This document shows, piece after piece, positions 9,063-17,785 of a DNA stretch of 64,000 bases. Below the pieces are notes generated by a model. It saw only the letters and a program-made list of their open reading frames with translations, did no database searches and had not been told where the DNA came from. The number at the start of each line of letters is the position of its first letter. Position 1 is the stretch's first letter. The position numbers were made by a program, and so were the translations under genes. Origin of the DNA: an uncultured Lachnospiraceae bacterium (GTDB lineage Bacteria > Bacillota > Clostridia > Lachnospirales > Lachnospiraceae); contig CATOPL010000006.1 of assembly GCA_951802115.1 (NCBI GenBank), positions 62,001 through 126,000 on the forward strand. Reading direction: 5' to 3'.

Positions 9063-9422
9063 ATGAAAGCAATTTATGAAAATACCATTAAAGGGGTCGG
9101 AGATCTGGCAGCTGCATTTGCAGAGGAGAAAACAATTATTTTGTTTGGAGACAGTGCGCCGGATACCTTGAAGGATTACTGTTACAGTATTGATGTGAAA
9201 AATGCGGATGCCGTTATAGAACCGGGACAGACTTTGGAGATCGACGGAAAACAGTATAAGATTCTCGTAACCGGACACGTGATGCAGAAAAATCTGGAAG
9301 CTCTGGGACATATTTCTATTCAGTTTAACGGTGCACAGGACGGCCTTCCGGGAAGTATGGTTGTGGAGGAAGCAGAGGTGCCGGTACTTCAGATCGGAAG
9401 TGTCATCCGTATTTTGGTATAA
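9063..9422 (+). CDS. srlB: PTS glucitol/sorbitol transporter subunit IIA
   Basis: A 119-residue soluble protein with EIIA-gut features: an N-terminal GVGDLAAAFAEEKTIILFGDSAPDTL stretch interrupted by family-typical residues, then ITVTGH-like ILVTGHVMQKNLEALGHISIQF, and a conserved C-terminal IGSVIRIL. It accepts phosphate from HPr and passes it to SrlE. AGGAGGTAAG precedes the ATG. Unusually it lies after the regulator rather than directly after srlE, and is followed at once by an HPr-like gene. It may serve both the separate SrlA/SrlE system and the fused paralogue at 1873-3414. Confidence 0.92.
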   Translation: MKAIYENTIKGVGDLAAAFAEEKTIILFGDSAPDTLKDYCYSIDVKNADAVIEPGQTLEIDGKQYKILVTGHVMQKNLEALGHISIQFNGAQDGLPGSMVVEEAEVPVLQIGSVIRILV

Positions 9423-9431
9423 CCGGATCTG

Positions 9432-9689
9432 ATGGTCAGAAAGAAGATTCAGGTGTCTGTATCCGGCGGCATCCATATGGCTATTGCGTCTGCTCTGAGT
9501 CAGACAGTCCGGACTGAAAATATCCATGTATTTCTGAAAGTAGGAAAGAAAATGGCGAGCATCCGGGAGCCGTTAAAAGTTCTGGCACTGGGAGTTCATG
9601 CTCAGGACTGGGTAGAAATAATTGCGGATTGTGAAGGAGAAGAAGAATCTGTGATAGAGCAGATGGAGAAAATACTGTGTAAAAAATAA
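9432..9689 (+). CDS. HPr-like phosphocarrier protein of the sorbitol operon
   Basis: The 85-residue product aligns with HPr along its length. The active-site loop reads GGIHMAIAS, so the phosphorylatable His-15 equivalent is present, but Arg-17 and Pro-18 of the usual GLHARPA are replaced. In the regulatory helix the usual KSIMGVMSLG is REPLKVLALG, placing Glu where the HPr-kinase target Ser-46 would be. The gene starts nine bases after srlB without a clear ribosome site, suggesting translational coupling. It is probably a dedicated phosphocarrier or regulatory HPr paralogue for this operon rather than the general ptsH; this role is inference. Confidence 0.8.
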   Translation: MVRKKIQVSVSGGIHMAIASALSQTVRTENIHVFLKVGKKMASIREPLKVLALGVHAQDWVEIIADCEGEEESVIEQMEKILCKK

Positions 9690-9790
9690 AAAACTGCAGC
9701 AAGATGCATCTTGCCTGTTTACTCAGACCGCTCCAGACGACAGGGAGCAGCTGAAGAAACAGGCAGGATTATGTTTTGCTGCAGTTTCTT
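9688..9790. terminator. Large bidirectional hairpin between the sorbitol operon and the MATE gene
   Basis: AAACTGCAGCAA (about 9691-9702) pairs with TTGCTGCAGTTT (about 9776-9787), and GCCTGTTT pairs with AAACAGGC inside. A/T runs flank both sides, so it can terminate both convergent transcripts. It overlaps the last codons of the minus-strand gene. Confidence 0.65.
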
Positions 9791-11112
9791 ATAACAATGA
9801 AGTAGCTGACAACCAGAATTACAACGGCACCGGTCCAGGCCATGATTTCTGCATAGAAAATACCGTTTTCCCCGATCAGACGGGGCAGGAAAACAGCGGT
9901 CAGCGCCCGCATGAAAAATTCCGCAATGCCGGAAGCCATAGGGAGAACCGTGTTGCCCATTCCCTGAATAACAGAACGGGTGACATGCAGAATGTAAAGA
10001 ACAGGCAGGCAGAAACTCATGACAGCCAGATAAAAATAAGCGATTTGAAGCGTCTGTTCAAATTCCTCAGGCGTTCCCGAAATAAAGCATCCGAGGATAA
10101 ATTTTCCGCCCAGAAGCATGCAGACTGCAATCAGCGCGGAGGTGCCAAGCGCGATCAGAAGTGCAGCGCGCATACCCTGCCGGATTCGTCGGATCTGTCC
10201 GGCGCCCAGATTCTGTCCTGTATAAGTGACCATAGCATATCCATAGGAAGTGGCAGCCACTTCCAGCACGCCATAGAGCTTGTTGGTAGCAGTGAATCCG
10301 GCGATAAAGATGACACCAAAACCGTTGACTACAGACTGTACGATCATTCCGCCTATGGAAATAATGGCGTTCTGAAAAGCCATGGGAGCGCCGAGAAACA
10401 GCAAATGCAGGGAAAGTCCTTTTTGCAGACAGAAATCGGAACGGCTCATCTTCAGCAGGTCAATTTTACGGATATGATAAAAACAGAAGATGCAGGATAT
10501 CATCTGCGCGATCAGGGTAGCTGCAGCTGCGCCTCCGATTCCAAGCCCGAAGCCCAGGACAAACAGGAGGTCAAGCGCGATGTTGACCGCGGCTGCCACG
10601 ATCATGGCGTATAAAGGCGTCTTGCCGTCTCCTAAGGAGCGCAGGACGCTGGCGGACAGATTATAAGCCATGACAACGGGAATACCAAGGTACATAATGC
10701 GCAGATACAGAAGAGAGTTCTCCATAATATCTGCCGGCGTCTGCAAAACAAAAAGGACAGGCCGGGCGATCGCCTGTCCCAGACAGAGCAGCGCGGCGGA
10801 GGACAGGAGGGAAAGGAGGACAGAACTGCCAACGCTTTGTCTCAGTTCTTCCGCTCTGCCGGCGCCGAAATGCTGTGCCATCAGGATTCCAAAGCCCTGG
10901 GTCAGCCCTTGAATAATTCCCAGCATCATCCAGTTCATCCAGTCGGCGGCACCAAGAGCGGCAAGAGCATGTACGCCCAGCGCCTTGCCGACCACCATGG
11001 TGTCAACAACAGTATATAATTGCTGAAATACATTGCCGATCATCAGCGGCAAAGCGAAAGTAAAGATCAAAGAGGCGGGCTGCCCCTTGGTCATCTGTCT
11101 TGTCCGTGCCAT
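9769..11112 (-). CDS. MATE-family multidrug/toxin efflux transporter
   Basis: A 447-residue membrane protein with about 12 hydrophobic segments in two homologous halves, typical of MATE proteins (family length 430-480). The N-terminal signature is clear: LPLMIGNVFQQLYTVVDTMVVGK, then GLTQGFGILMAQHFGAG; the second half has MAFQNAIISIGGMIVQSVVN and GMGNTVLPM. These exchange cations for organic cations or other toxic compounds. GAGG lies upstream of the ATG. The gene is transcribed alone, convergent with the sorbitol operon. The substrate cannot be read from sequence. Confidence 0.92.
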   Translation of the reverse strand: MARTRQMTKGQPASLIFTFALPLMIGNVFQQLYTVVDTMVVGKALGVHALAALGAADWMNWMMLGIIQGLTQGFGILMAQHFGAGRAEELRQSVGSSVLLSLLSSAALLCLGQAIARPVLFVLQTPADIMENSLLYLRIMYLGIPVVMAYNLSASVLRSLGDGKTPLYAMIVAAAVNIALDLLFVLGFGLGIGGAAAATLIAQMISCIFCFYHIRKIDLLKMSRSDFCLQKGLSLHLLFLGAPMAFQNAIISIGGMIVQSVVNGFGVIFIAGFTATNKLYGVLEVAATSYGYAMVTYTGQNLGAGQIRRIRQGMRAALLIALGTSALIAVCMLLGGKFILGCFISGTPEEFEQTLQIAYFYLAVMSFCLPVLYILHVTRSVIQGMGNTVLPMASGIAEFFMRALTAVFLPRLIGENGIFYAEIMAWTGAVVILVVSYFIVIRNCSKT

Positions 11113-11440
11113 AGTTTTTCCTCATTTTTCTTGTGTGTAACAGTAACGATTATAGGGAGTCTGTGTTCTTAAGTCAAGTATTAAAACGATTGGCAGAATC
11201 TGATAAGATGTAAAATAACGGAAATAATTACAGGGATTGTGACAAGAATCATGAAAACGGTGCAGACAGAGGTAAAGAATATAAGATATATGGAGGACTT
11301 TATCCGGAAGTGAACGAAAACCGAAAGAATCTGCCGGATCATCAGTCCCGGCCGGATCATAAATATAGATCTGGCCGGGACCTGCGTTTTCCGACAGTCT
11401 TTTTGTTCATGAACTTACAAAAAGAAGTAAAGATATAATT
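11113..11440. other. Intergenic region with one strong hairpin
   Basis: This 328-base stretch between the MATE gene and hydG has no convincing gene. TCCCGGCC (11346-11353) pairs perfectly with GGCCGGGA (11373-11380) around a 19-base loop. It lies where the minus-strand hydG transcript would end, but there is no T-run directly after the stem in that direction, so termination there is only possible. Confidence 0.5.
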
Positions 11441-12862
11441 TTAAAATCTAAAATCCCGTTTTCCTTCTGCGATATCGTGGATATGTTCTGCGGCGATCCG
11501 CTTTACTTTGGGATTGGGAATCTTTTTAAGCTCTTGTTCAATCAGTTCCATGCCGATTTTCCTGGTTTCGTCGCCGGCATAATCCTCCAGATATTCTTTC
11601 AGCGTCATCAGTGCGTTCGGATGACAGCAGTTTAAAATCTGCATGTTTTTACAGAGAGCCATGAACCGGTCTCCGGTCCGACCTTCCCGATAGCAGGCAG
11701 TACAGAAGCTGGGGATATAGCCCAGTTTTATCAGCCAGTTTACGACTTCATCCAGAGTTCTCTGATCACTGACATCAAACTGAGCGCTGGTCACTTCTTC
11801 CGGTGTTTCCGGTTCTGCATATCCGCCTACACTGGTTTTTGAGGCTCCGCTGATCTGGGATACTCCCAGCGGAAGAACGCGTTCTCTTACTTCCTGGCTT
11901 TCCCTGGTGGAGATGATCATGCCGGTATAGGGAACAGCGATACGGATCAGAGCGCAGATCTTTGCAAAAATATCGTCGCTGATGCTGTTGTCAAAAGCAG
12001 ACGGATCAATATCGTCTGCATGTTTGATTCTGGGAACACTGATCGTGTGCGGTCCTACTCCGTGGACTGCTTCCAGATGCTCTGCATGCATCAGAAGTCC
12101 GGCGAATTCGTAGCGGTACAATTCCAGTCCGAACAGGACTCCCAGCCCTACATCGTCGATACCGCCTTCCATGGCCCGGTCCATGGCTTCCGTGTGATAA
12201 GCATAATCGTGTTTCGGGCCTGTGGGATGGAGTTTCTCATAGCTTTCCCTGTGATAAGTTTCTTGAAACAAAATATAAGTTCCGATCTCCGCTTCCTTCA
12301 GTTTGCGGTAGTTTTCAACAGTTGTCGCCGCGATATTGACGTTTACTCTGCGAATAGCACCGTTTTTGTGCTTGATACTGTAGATCGTATGGATACATTC
12401 CAGGATGTAGTCGATGGGATTGTTGACCGGATCTTCTCCGGCTTCTATGGCCAGTCTTTTGTGTCCCATATCCTGCAGGGCAGTTACTTCCTTAATGATC
12501 TCCTCCTGCGTCAGTTTTTTTCTGGCAATATGTTTGTTTTTGGCATGATACGGGCAGTAGACGCATCCGTTGACACAATAGTTGGACAGATACAGCGGTG
12601 CAAATAGAACAATTCGGTTCCCATAATAGTCTTTTTTCAACTGCTCTGCCAGGGCGAAGATTTCATTTACTTTTTCCGGAAGCTCACAGGCCAGAAGTAC
12701 GGACGCTTCGCGGTGCGTCAATCCTTTGCGTTCTTTGGCCTTATGAAGAATCTGATCGATGACTTCAAGATTCTCTTTGTTGGCGTCTGCATAGGCCAGC
12801 GTCTCCCGGATTTCCTCGTCAGAGATGAATTCCTCTGCTTTTAATGATGATACATTGTACAT
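11441..12862 (-). CDS. hydG: [FeFe] hydrogenase H-cluster radical SAM maturase HydG
   Basis: A 473-residue radical SAM enzyme of the ThiH/HydG type. The SAM cluster motif is CVNGCVYC (Cx3Cx2C, residues about 97-104). The C-terminal region carries the auxiliary-cluster cysteines (CTACYREGRTGDRFM, then NCCHPNALMTLKEYLEDY). HydG cleaves tyrosine to supply the CO and CN ligands of the H-cluster. AAAGGAG precedes the ATG. It lies in a minus-strand unit behind a TM1266-type regulator and diverges from hydC-hydB-hydA, which encode its client enzyme. The other maturases, HydE and HydF, are not in the window. Confidence 0.95.
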   Translation of the reverse strand: MYNVSSLKAEEFISDEEIRETLAYADANKENLEVIDQILHKAKERKGLTHREASVLLACELPEKVNEIFALAEQLKKDYYGNRIVLFAPLYLSNYCVNGCVYCPYHAKNKHIARKKLTQEEIIKEVTALQDMGHKRLAIEAGEDPVNNPIDYILECIHTIYSIKHKNGAIRRVNVNIAATTVENYRKLKEAEIGTYILFQETYHRESYEKLHPTGPKHDYAYHTEAMDRAMEGGIDDVGLGVLFGLELYRYEFAGLLMHAEHLEAVHGVGPHTISVPRIKHADDIDPSAFDNSISDDIFAKICALIRIAVPYTGMIISTRESQEVRERVLPLGVSQISGASKTSVGGYAEPETPEEVTSAQFDVSDQRTLDEVVNWLIKLGYIPSFCTACYREGRTGDRFMALCKNMQILNCCHPNALMTLKEYLEDYAGDETRKIGMELIEQELKKIPNPKVKRIAAEHIHDIAEGKRDFRF

Positions 12863-13011
12863 GATAAATGTACGCTCCTTTCTTTTCGGTCAGGCGGGCA
12901 GAACAGATAAAACTGAGCCGCGGCTTCCCGATTAGTATAATTTTTAATATGTAAAGCTGAGCAGTCGCTTATCTGTAAAAAGTCAGTACTCAGCCGCCAT
13001 ACAGCAGAAAA

Positions 13012-13266
13012 CTAAACACTTTTTATATTGGAATACACAGTCTTGGCGGTAACGCCCTGAAGTCTTCCGATCTTTCCTGACAGTGCATTTATGATGTTCT
13101 GCGGCGCGTCTACTGCAACACTGATAATATTTACTTTCCGTTCCCGGTAAGGAATTCCCATTCTTCCTATAATATAACTTCCGTATTCATGCAGAAGACT
13201 GTTTAGGTGTTCAACGGCATCTACATTTTCCACAATGATCCCAATCAGTGCAATTCTTGTTTCCAT
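13012..13266 (-). CDS. TM1266-family iron-only hydrogenase system regulator
   Basis: An 84-residue ACT-like ferredoxin-fold protein (METRIALIGIIVEN, then GSYIIGRMGIPYRERKVNIISV and a terminal ITAKTVYSN-like strand). This family sits beside hydrogenase maturation genes in many anaerobes and is presumed to sense or bind a small ligand; the ligand is not established from sequence. It is the first gene of the minus-strand unit and is followed by hydG after about 150 bases. A good promoter stands upstream at 13321-13349. Confidence 0.88.
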   Translation of the reverse strand: METRIALIGIIVENVDAVEHLNSLLHEYGSYIIGRMGIPYRERKVNIISVAVDAPQNIINALSGKIGRLQGVTAKTVYSNIKSV

Positions 13267-13320
13267 GCAATTTCTCCAAAAACAGATTTGGTTTTAAAAT
13301 GTTGTGAAATACTGATATAA

Positions 13321-13349
13321 ATTTTAACACAGTATTCTGAAAATAACAA
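13321..13349 (-). promoter_or_regulatory. Promoter of the TM1266-hydG unit
   Basis: On the minus strand TTGTTA (13344-13349) and TAAAAT (13321-13326) are 17 bases apart. The remaining 170 bases up to hydC are A/T-rich, with TTTGTACA occurring twice (near 13430 and 13485), possibly part of a redox operator. Confidence 0.65.
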
Positions 13350-13520
13350 CTATTTATAATATTCGTTGGAAGTGATTTTTTGATAATATGGGTAAAAACA
13401 TACAAATATAATGGGGTAATTCTGTGCGTTTTGTACATTGTGTAAAATGCAGCGGAGTGATAAAGTTATATGTGTATATATGTGCGGTTTGTACAATCAA
13501 CAAGCAAGGAGGAAAAACGA

Positions 13521-13997
13521 ATGCTGGATCAGTCTTATTATCGTAAGACAGATGAGATTATTGAGCATTATGGCCGCAAGGCAGGCTCATTAATCCCAAT
13601 CATGCAGGATATTCAGGCAGAATATCGTTATCTGCCGGGAGAACTGCTGACCTATGTGGCAAAGGAGATCGGAATCAAGGAGGCGAAAGCTTACAGTGTG
13701 GCTACCTTCTATGAGAATTTCTCTTTTGAGGCAAAGGGAAAATATGTGATCAAGGTATGTGACGGCACAGCCTGTCATGTCCGGAAATCCACACCGGTGC
13801 TGGAAGCACTCTGGAAGGAACTGGGACTCAGCAAGAAGAAACATACGACAGATGATATGATGTTTACTGTAGAAACAGTATCATGCCTGGGCGCATGCGG
13901 TCTTGCTCCGACGATGATGGTAAACGAAGATGTATATCCTTCTATGACACCGGAAAAGGCACTTGCAGTAATTGAAGAATTGAGAGGTAAGGGCTGA
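13521..13997 (+). CDS. hydC: Electron-bifurcating hydrogenase subunit HydC (NuoE-like, [2Fe-2S])
   Basis: The ATG at 13521, with AGGAGG eight bases upstream, gives 158 residues. The thioredoxin-like ferredoxin fold carries four cysteines for one [2Fe-2S] cluster: CDGTACH (C-x4-C) and CLGACG (C-x3-C). N-terminal helices (IPIMQDIQAEYRYLP) match NuoE. It is the small subunit of the HydABC complex, which couples H2 turnover to NAD(H) and ferredoxin. Its stop overlaps the start of hydB by one base. A longer start at 13470 has no ribosome site. Confidence 0.93.
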   Translation: MLDQSYYRKTDEIIEHYGRKAGSLIPIMQDIQAEYRYLPGELLTYVAKEIGIKEAKAYSVATFYENFSFEAKGKYVIKVCDGTACHVRKSTPVLEALWKELGLSKKKHTTDDMMFTVETVSCLGACGLAPTMMVNEDVYPSMTPEKALAVIEELRGKG

Positions 13998-15883
13998 TGA
14001 TTAAAAACAAAGAAGAACTGTTACAGGTGCGTGAGTCAGCCAGAGAACAGGTAGCAGCGTATGACTGCAGGATACTTGTCTGTTCCGGTACCGGCTGTAT
14101 TGCAACAGGATCTGCGAAGATCTACGAAGAATTCCTGACTCTGACCAAAGATGCTCCGGGTATCGTACTCGATTTTGCTCCTCATGATGAGGGAGAGCAT
14201 GACCATGTGGGCGTGAAGAAGACCGGGTGTCAGGGCTTCTGCGAACTGGGCCCTCTGGTCCGTATTCAGAAAGGTGACGAAGTCATTCAGTACGTAAAAG
14301 TTCAGGTGGAAGACTGCAAGGAGATCTTTGAATCTACGGTTGTAGGCAATGAAGTGGTAGATCGTCTTCTCTATACAAAGAAAGATGTTCATTATAAGCA
14401 TCCGGAAGATATTCCGTTCATGGCGAAGCAGACCAGGATCGTTCTGGAGAACTGCGGACGCGTGGATGCAGAGTCTCTGGACGAATATATCGCAGCAGGC
14501 GGCTTCGAGGCCCTGACCAAGGCTATGTTCGATATGAGCAGAGATGAGATTATCGATGAAGTGGACCGCTCCGGACTTCGCGGACGCGGCGGCGGCGGCT
14601 TTCCCTGCGGAAGAAAATGGAAGCAGGTGGCAAGACAGAAAGAAAAAATCCGCTATGTGGTCTGCAACGGAGACGAGGGTGATCCGGGAGCATTCATGGA
14701 TGGTTCCGTTATGGAAGGTGATCCGTTCAAGCTGATTGAAGGTATGATGATTGCCGGATATGCGGTAGAATCCACGGATGGATATATTTATGTGCGTGCA
14801 GAGTATCCGATGTCTGTAAAGAGACTGCGCCATGCCATTGCTCAGTTAGAGGAGAGAGGGCTGTTAGGCGATAATATTCTCGGTACTGATTTTTCCTTCC
14901 ATTTACATATTAACAGGGGTGCGGGCGCATTTGTCTGCGGCGAGGGTTCTGCTCTGACTGCGTCCATCGAAGGCAACAGAGGTATGCCTCGTGTAAAACC
15001 ACCTCGTACAGTAGAGAAGGGACTGTGGGAAAAACCGACGGTTCTGAACAATGTAGAGACTTATGCGAATGTTCCGAAGATTATTCTTCAGGGCGCAGAC
15101 TGGTACCGGACCATCGGTACAGAGGGCAGTCCGGGAACAAAGACCTTCTCTTTGACCGGTTCCATCGAGAATACGGGCCTGATTGAGGTACCGATGGGAA
15201 GTACTCTTCGTGAGATCATCTTCGATATCGGCGGCGGTTTAAAGAACGGTGCTGAGTTCAAGGCAGTGCAGATCGGCGGACCGTCCGGCGGATGTCTGAC
15301 AGAGAAGCATCTTGACGAGCCTCTTGATTTTGATTCCGTGAAGAAGTTCAATGCCATTGTCGGTTCCGGCGGTATGGTAGTTATGGATACCAATACCTGT
15401 ATGGTGGAGGTTGCACGTTTCTTCATGAGCTTCACCCAGAGAGAATCCTGCGGAAAATGTGTGCCCTGCCGGGAAGGTACCAAAAGAATGCTGGAGATTC
15501 TCGAAAAGATCGTAGCCGGTGAGGGCGAGATGGAAGATCTTGACCGTCTGGAAGAGCTGGCGAACATGATTCGCAGCATGGCTCTGTGCGGACTTGGCAA
15601 GAGCGCCCCGCTTCCGGTTATCAGTACGCTGAAAACCTTCAGGGATGAGTATGTTGAGCATATCGTGGATAAGAAATGTCCGGCAAAAGTCTGTCAGGCA
15701 ATGCGCCGCTTCTCCATCAATCCGGAGTACTGCAAAGGCTGCGGCAAGTGTGCGAAGAACTGTCCGGTGGGCGCGATCACAGGTGTCCGCAAAGAATGCT
15801 ATCATATCAACCCGAAACTTTGTATCAAGTGCGGCGCATGTAAGGATAACTGCGCATTTGACGCGATTTATATCGAGGAATAG
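13997..15883 (+). CDS. hydB: Electron-bifurcating hydrogenase subunit HydB (NuoF-like, FMN and FeS)
   Basis: A 628-residue protein with three parts. An N-terminal thioredoxin-like [2Fe-2S] domain (CSGTGC and CQGFCE) comes first. The NuoF core follows, with the NAD site GRGGGGFPCGRKW, the FMN region CNGDEGDPGAFMD, and the [4Fe-4S] site ESCGKCVPCREG. A C-terminal pair of ferredoxin motifs (CKGCGKCAKNCPVGAI and CIKCGACKDNCAFDAI) ends the chain. This is the flavin subunit of HydABC that binds NADH. Length and layout match bifurcating hydrogenases of clostridia. It overlaps hydC by one base and hydA follows after 11 bases. Confidence 0.95.
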   Translation: MIKNKEELLQVRESAREQVAAYDCRILVCSGTGCIATGSAKIYEEFLTLTKDAPGIVLDFAPHDEGEHDHVGVKKTGCQGFCELGPLVRIQKGDEVIQYVKVQVEDCKEIFESTVVGNEVVDRLLYTKKDVHYKHPEDIPFMAKQTRIVLENCGRVDAESLDEYIAAGGFEALTKAMFDMSRDEIIDEVDRSGLRGRGGGGFPCGRKWKQVARQKEKIRYVVCNGDEGDPGAFMDGSVMEGDPFKLIEGMMIAGYAVESTDGYIYVRAEYPMSVKRLRHAIAQLEERGLLGDNILGTDFSFHLHINRGAGAFVCGEGSALTASIEGNRGMPRVKPPRTVEKGLWEKPTVLNNVETYANVPKIILQGADWYRTIGTEGSPGTKTFSLTGSIENTGLIEVPMGSTLREIIFDIGGGLKNGAEFKAVQIGGPSGGCLTEKHLDEPLDFDSVKKFNAIVGSGGMVVMDTNTCMVEVARFFMSFTQRESCGKCVPCREGTKRMLEILEKIVAGEGEMEDLDRLEELANMIRSMALCGLGKSAPLPVISTLKTFRDEYVEHIVDKKCPAKVCQAMRRFSINPEYCKGCGKCAKNCPVGAITGVRKECYHINPKLCIKCGACKDNCAFDAIYIEE

Positions 15884-15894
15884 GGAGGACAGAT

Positions 15895-17601
15895 ATGGGA
15901 ACAATTACAATAGATGGTAGAAAAGTAGAATTTACCGACGAGAAGAATGTCCTGTCTATTATCCGTAAAACCGGCATCGACATTCCGACTCTTTGCTATC
16001 ACTCGGAGCTCTCCACGTTCGGCGCCTGTCGTCTGTGTACAGTGGAAGACGACAGAGGAAGGATGTTTGCATCCTGCTCCGAGGAGCCCCGTGACGGTAT
16101 GGTGATCTATACCAATACCGGAAAACTGAAGAAATACCGTAAGATGATCATTGAACTGCTTCTGGCAGCTCATTGCAGAGACTGTACTACCTGTGTCAAG
16201 AGTGGTGACTGTGATCTGCAGGCGCTGGCTCTTCGCTTTGGTGTGACGGAAGTTCGTTTTCAGAATTACCGGGAAGAGAAGCCTCTGGACTTCAGTTCTC
16301 CGTCCATCATCCGTGATCCGAACAAATGTATCCTCTGCGGAAACTGTGTGCGTGTCTGCAGCGAGCTGCAGGGCGTAGGCGCTCTTGGATTTGCTCATCG
16401 TGGATCGGATGCCATGGTTATGCCAGCGTTCGACCGTGAGATCGCTACCACCGAGTGCGTGAACTGCGGACAGTGCCGTGTGTTCTGTCCCACCGGTGCG
16501 ATCAGCATCAAGGATGACAAGGAAGCTGTATGGGATGCACTGGCAGATCCGAATGTCCGTGTGGTGGCTCAGATTGCTCCGTCTGTCCGTGTGGCAGTGG
16601 GCGATGCTTTTGGACTTCCCAAAGGCAAGAGTACCATGGGCAAGATCGTCAGCGTGCTTCACAGAATGGGCTTTGACGAAGTTTATGATACAAACTTCAG
16701 TGCGGACCTTACGATCATGGAAGAATCCGCAGAGTTTCTGGACCGCGTGAAGAACGGCGGCAGACTGCCGCTTCTTACTTCCTGCTGTCCGGCATGGGTG
16801 AAGTTCGTAGGCGATCAGTTTGAGGAATTCAAAGATAATGTATCCACCTGCCGTTCCCCGCAGGGTATGCTTTCCGCAGTAGTGAAAGAATACTTCCGTG
16901 ATCCGGCCAACGGCGGGGATAAGAAGACAGTGATGGTATCCTTCATGCCGTGTACGGCCAAGAAGATGGAAGCAAAACGCCCCAACAGCTGTACCGACGG
17001 TGAACAGGATACCGATTATGTCATCACCACCACAGAGCTGGTACAGATGATCAAGACCACGGGTATTGATTTTGCAGACCTTGAGTCGGAAGCTTCTGAT
17101 ATTCCGTTCGGGCTTGGTTCCGGCGGCGGCGTGATCTTTGGTGTGACCGGCGGTGTGACGGAAGCAGTTATCAGAAGACTGACCGAAGGACATGATAAGG
17201 CAACTCTGGACCGTATTGCAGAGTGCGGTGTCCGTCAGTCAGGTGATGATGATTTCATCCGTGAATTCACGATTCCTTATGATGGGATGGATGTGAAGAT
17301 CTGTGTCGTCAGCGGACTTGCCAATGCAAAGACGGTCATGGAGCAGGTGAAGAGCGGTGAGAAAGAATATCATCTCATTGAGGTGATGGCGTGCCGCCGC
17401 GGATGCGTTATGGGCGGAGGACAGCCTCGTCTGAAAGGTCTGAAGGCGAAAACTGCAAGAACCACAGGCATCTATAATGCAGATAATATTTCTGTCATCA
17501 AGAAATGTGACGAGAACCCGACAGTGATCTCTTTGTATGAAGGTTTCCTGAAAGGCAAAGAGCATAAGCTTCTTCATAATGAGGAGTTCTGCTCCTGCTA
17601 A
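15895..17601 (+). CDS. hydA: [FeFe] hydrogenase catalytic subunit HydA
   Basis: A 568-residue catalytic subunit. In order: an N-terminal [2Fe-2S] domain (CRLCTVE region), a His-ligated [4Fe-4S] motif (HCRDCTTCVKSGDC), two [4Fe-4S] motifs (CILCGNCVRVC and CVNCGQCRVFCPTGAI), then the H-cluster domain with L1 TSCCPAWVKF, L2 MPCTAKKME and L3 EVMACRRGCVMGGGQP. The L3 dipeptide RR between the cysteines differs from the better-known xGGC forms. Length resembles the CpI-like architecture, without an extra C-terminal [2Fe-2S] domain. GGGAGGA precedes the ATG. It reduces protons or oxidises H2 and depends on HydG for cofactor assembly. Confidence 0.95.
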   Translation: MGTITIDGRKVEFTDEKNVLSIIRKTGIDIPTLCYHSELSTFGACRLCTVEDDRGRMFASCSEEPRDGMVIYTNTGKLKKYRKMIIELLLAAHCRDCTTCVKSGDCDLQALALRFGVTEVRFQNYREEKPLDFSSPSIIRDPNKCILCGNCVRVCSELQGVGALGFAHRGSDAMVMPAFDREIATTECVNCGQCRVFCPTGAISIKDDKEAVWDALADPNVRVVAQIAPSVRVAVGDAFGLPKGKSTMGKIVSVLHRMGFDEVYDTNFSADLTIMEESAEFLDRVKNGGRLPLLTSCCPAWVKFVGDQFEEFKDNVSTCRSPQGMLSAVVKEYFRDPANGGDKKTVMVSFMPCTAKKMEAKRPNSCTDGEQDTDYVITTTELVQMIKTTGIDFADLESEASDIPFGLGSGGGVIFGVTGGVTEAVIRRLTEGHDKATLDRIAECGVRQSGDDDFIREFTIPYDGMDVKICVVSGLANAKTVMEQVKSGEKEYHLIEVMACRRGCVMGGGQPRLKGLKAKTARTTGIYNADNISVIKKCDENPTVISLYEGFLKGKEHKLLHNEEFCSC

Positions 17602-17707
17602 AAACAGGGTTCTTGTATCAGTCGCAGTTTTTCAGAGACAATGTGATTATGTGAATTTCCTGTGAAAAAGCTGGAAGTTTACGGGGAGTGTGTTAGAATA
17701 TAATAAA

Positions 17708-17749
17708 ACAGCAGGGACGGAGCCGCAAAAGCTGCTCCGTCCCTGCTGT
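17708..17749. other. Perfect 16-bp hairpin in front of the sensor kinase gene
   Basis: ACAGCAGGGACGGAGC (17708-17723) pairs perfectly with its complement at 17734-17749 around a 10-base loop. TATAAT at 17699-17704 (with TTTACG 15 bases upstream) would place the transcript start at the base of this hairpin. Read on the minus strand the hairpin is followed by TTTTATTATA, which fits a terminator, but no minus-strand gene feeds it. Confidence 0.75.
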
Positions 17750-17785
17750 CTGAAAATATACGGGCTTTATTCCGGGAGGTAGACC

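Noticed and set aside
13430-13500. Rex operator upstream of hydC
   Set aside because: TTTGTACA-type repeats are present but do not match the known TTGTTAA-type Rex palindrome closely enough to claim.
15868-17193. 441-codon open frame antisense to hydA
   Set aside because: The + strand encodes all hydrogenase motifs; the antisense product is His/Cys-rich noise without recognisable domains.
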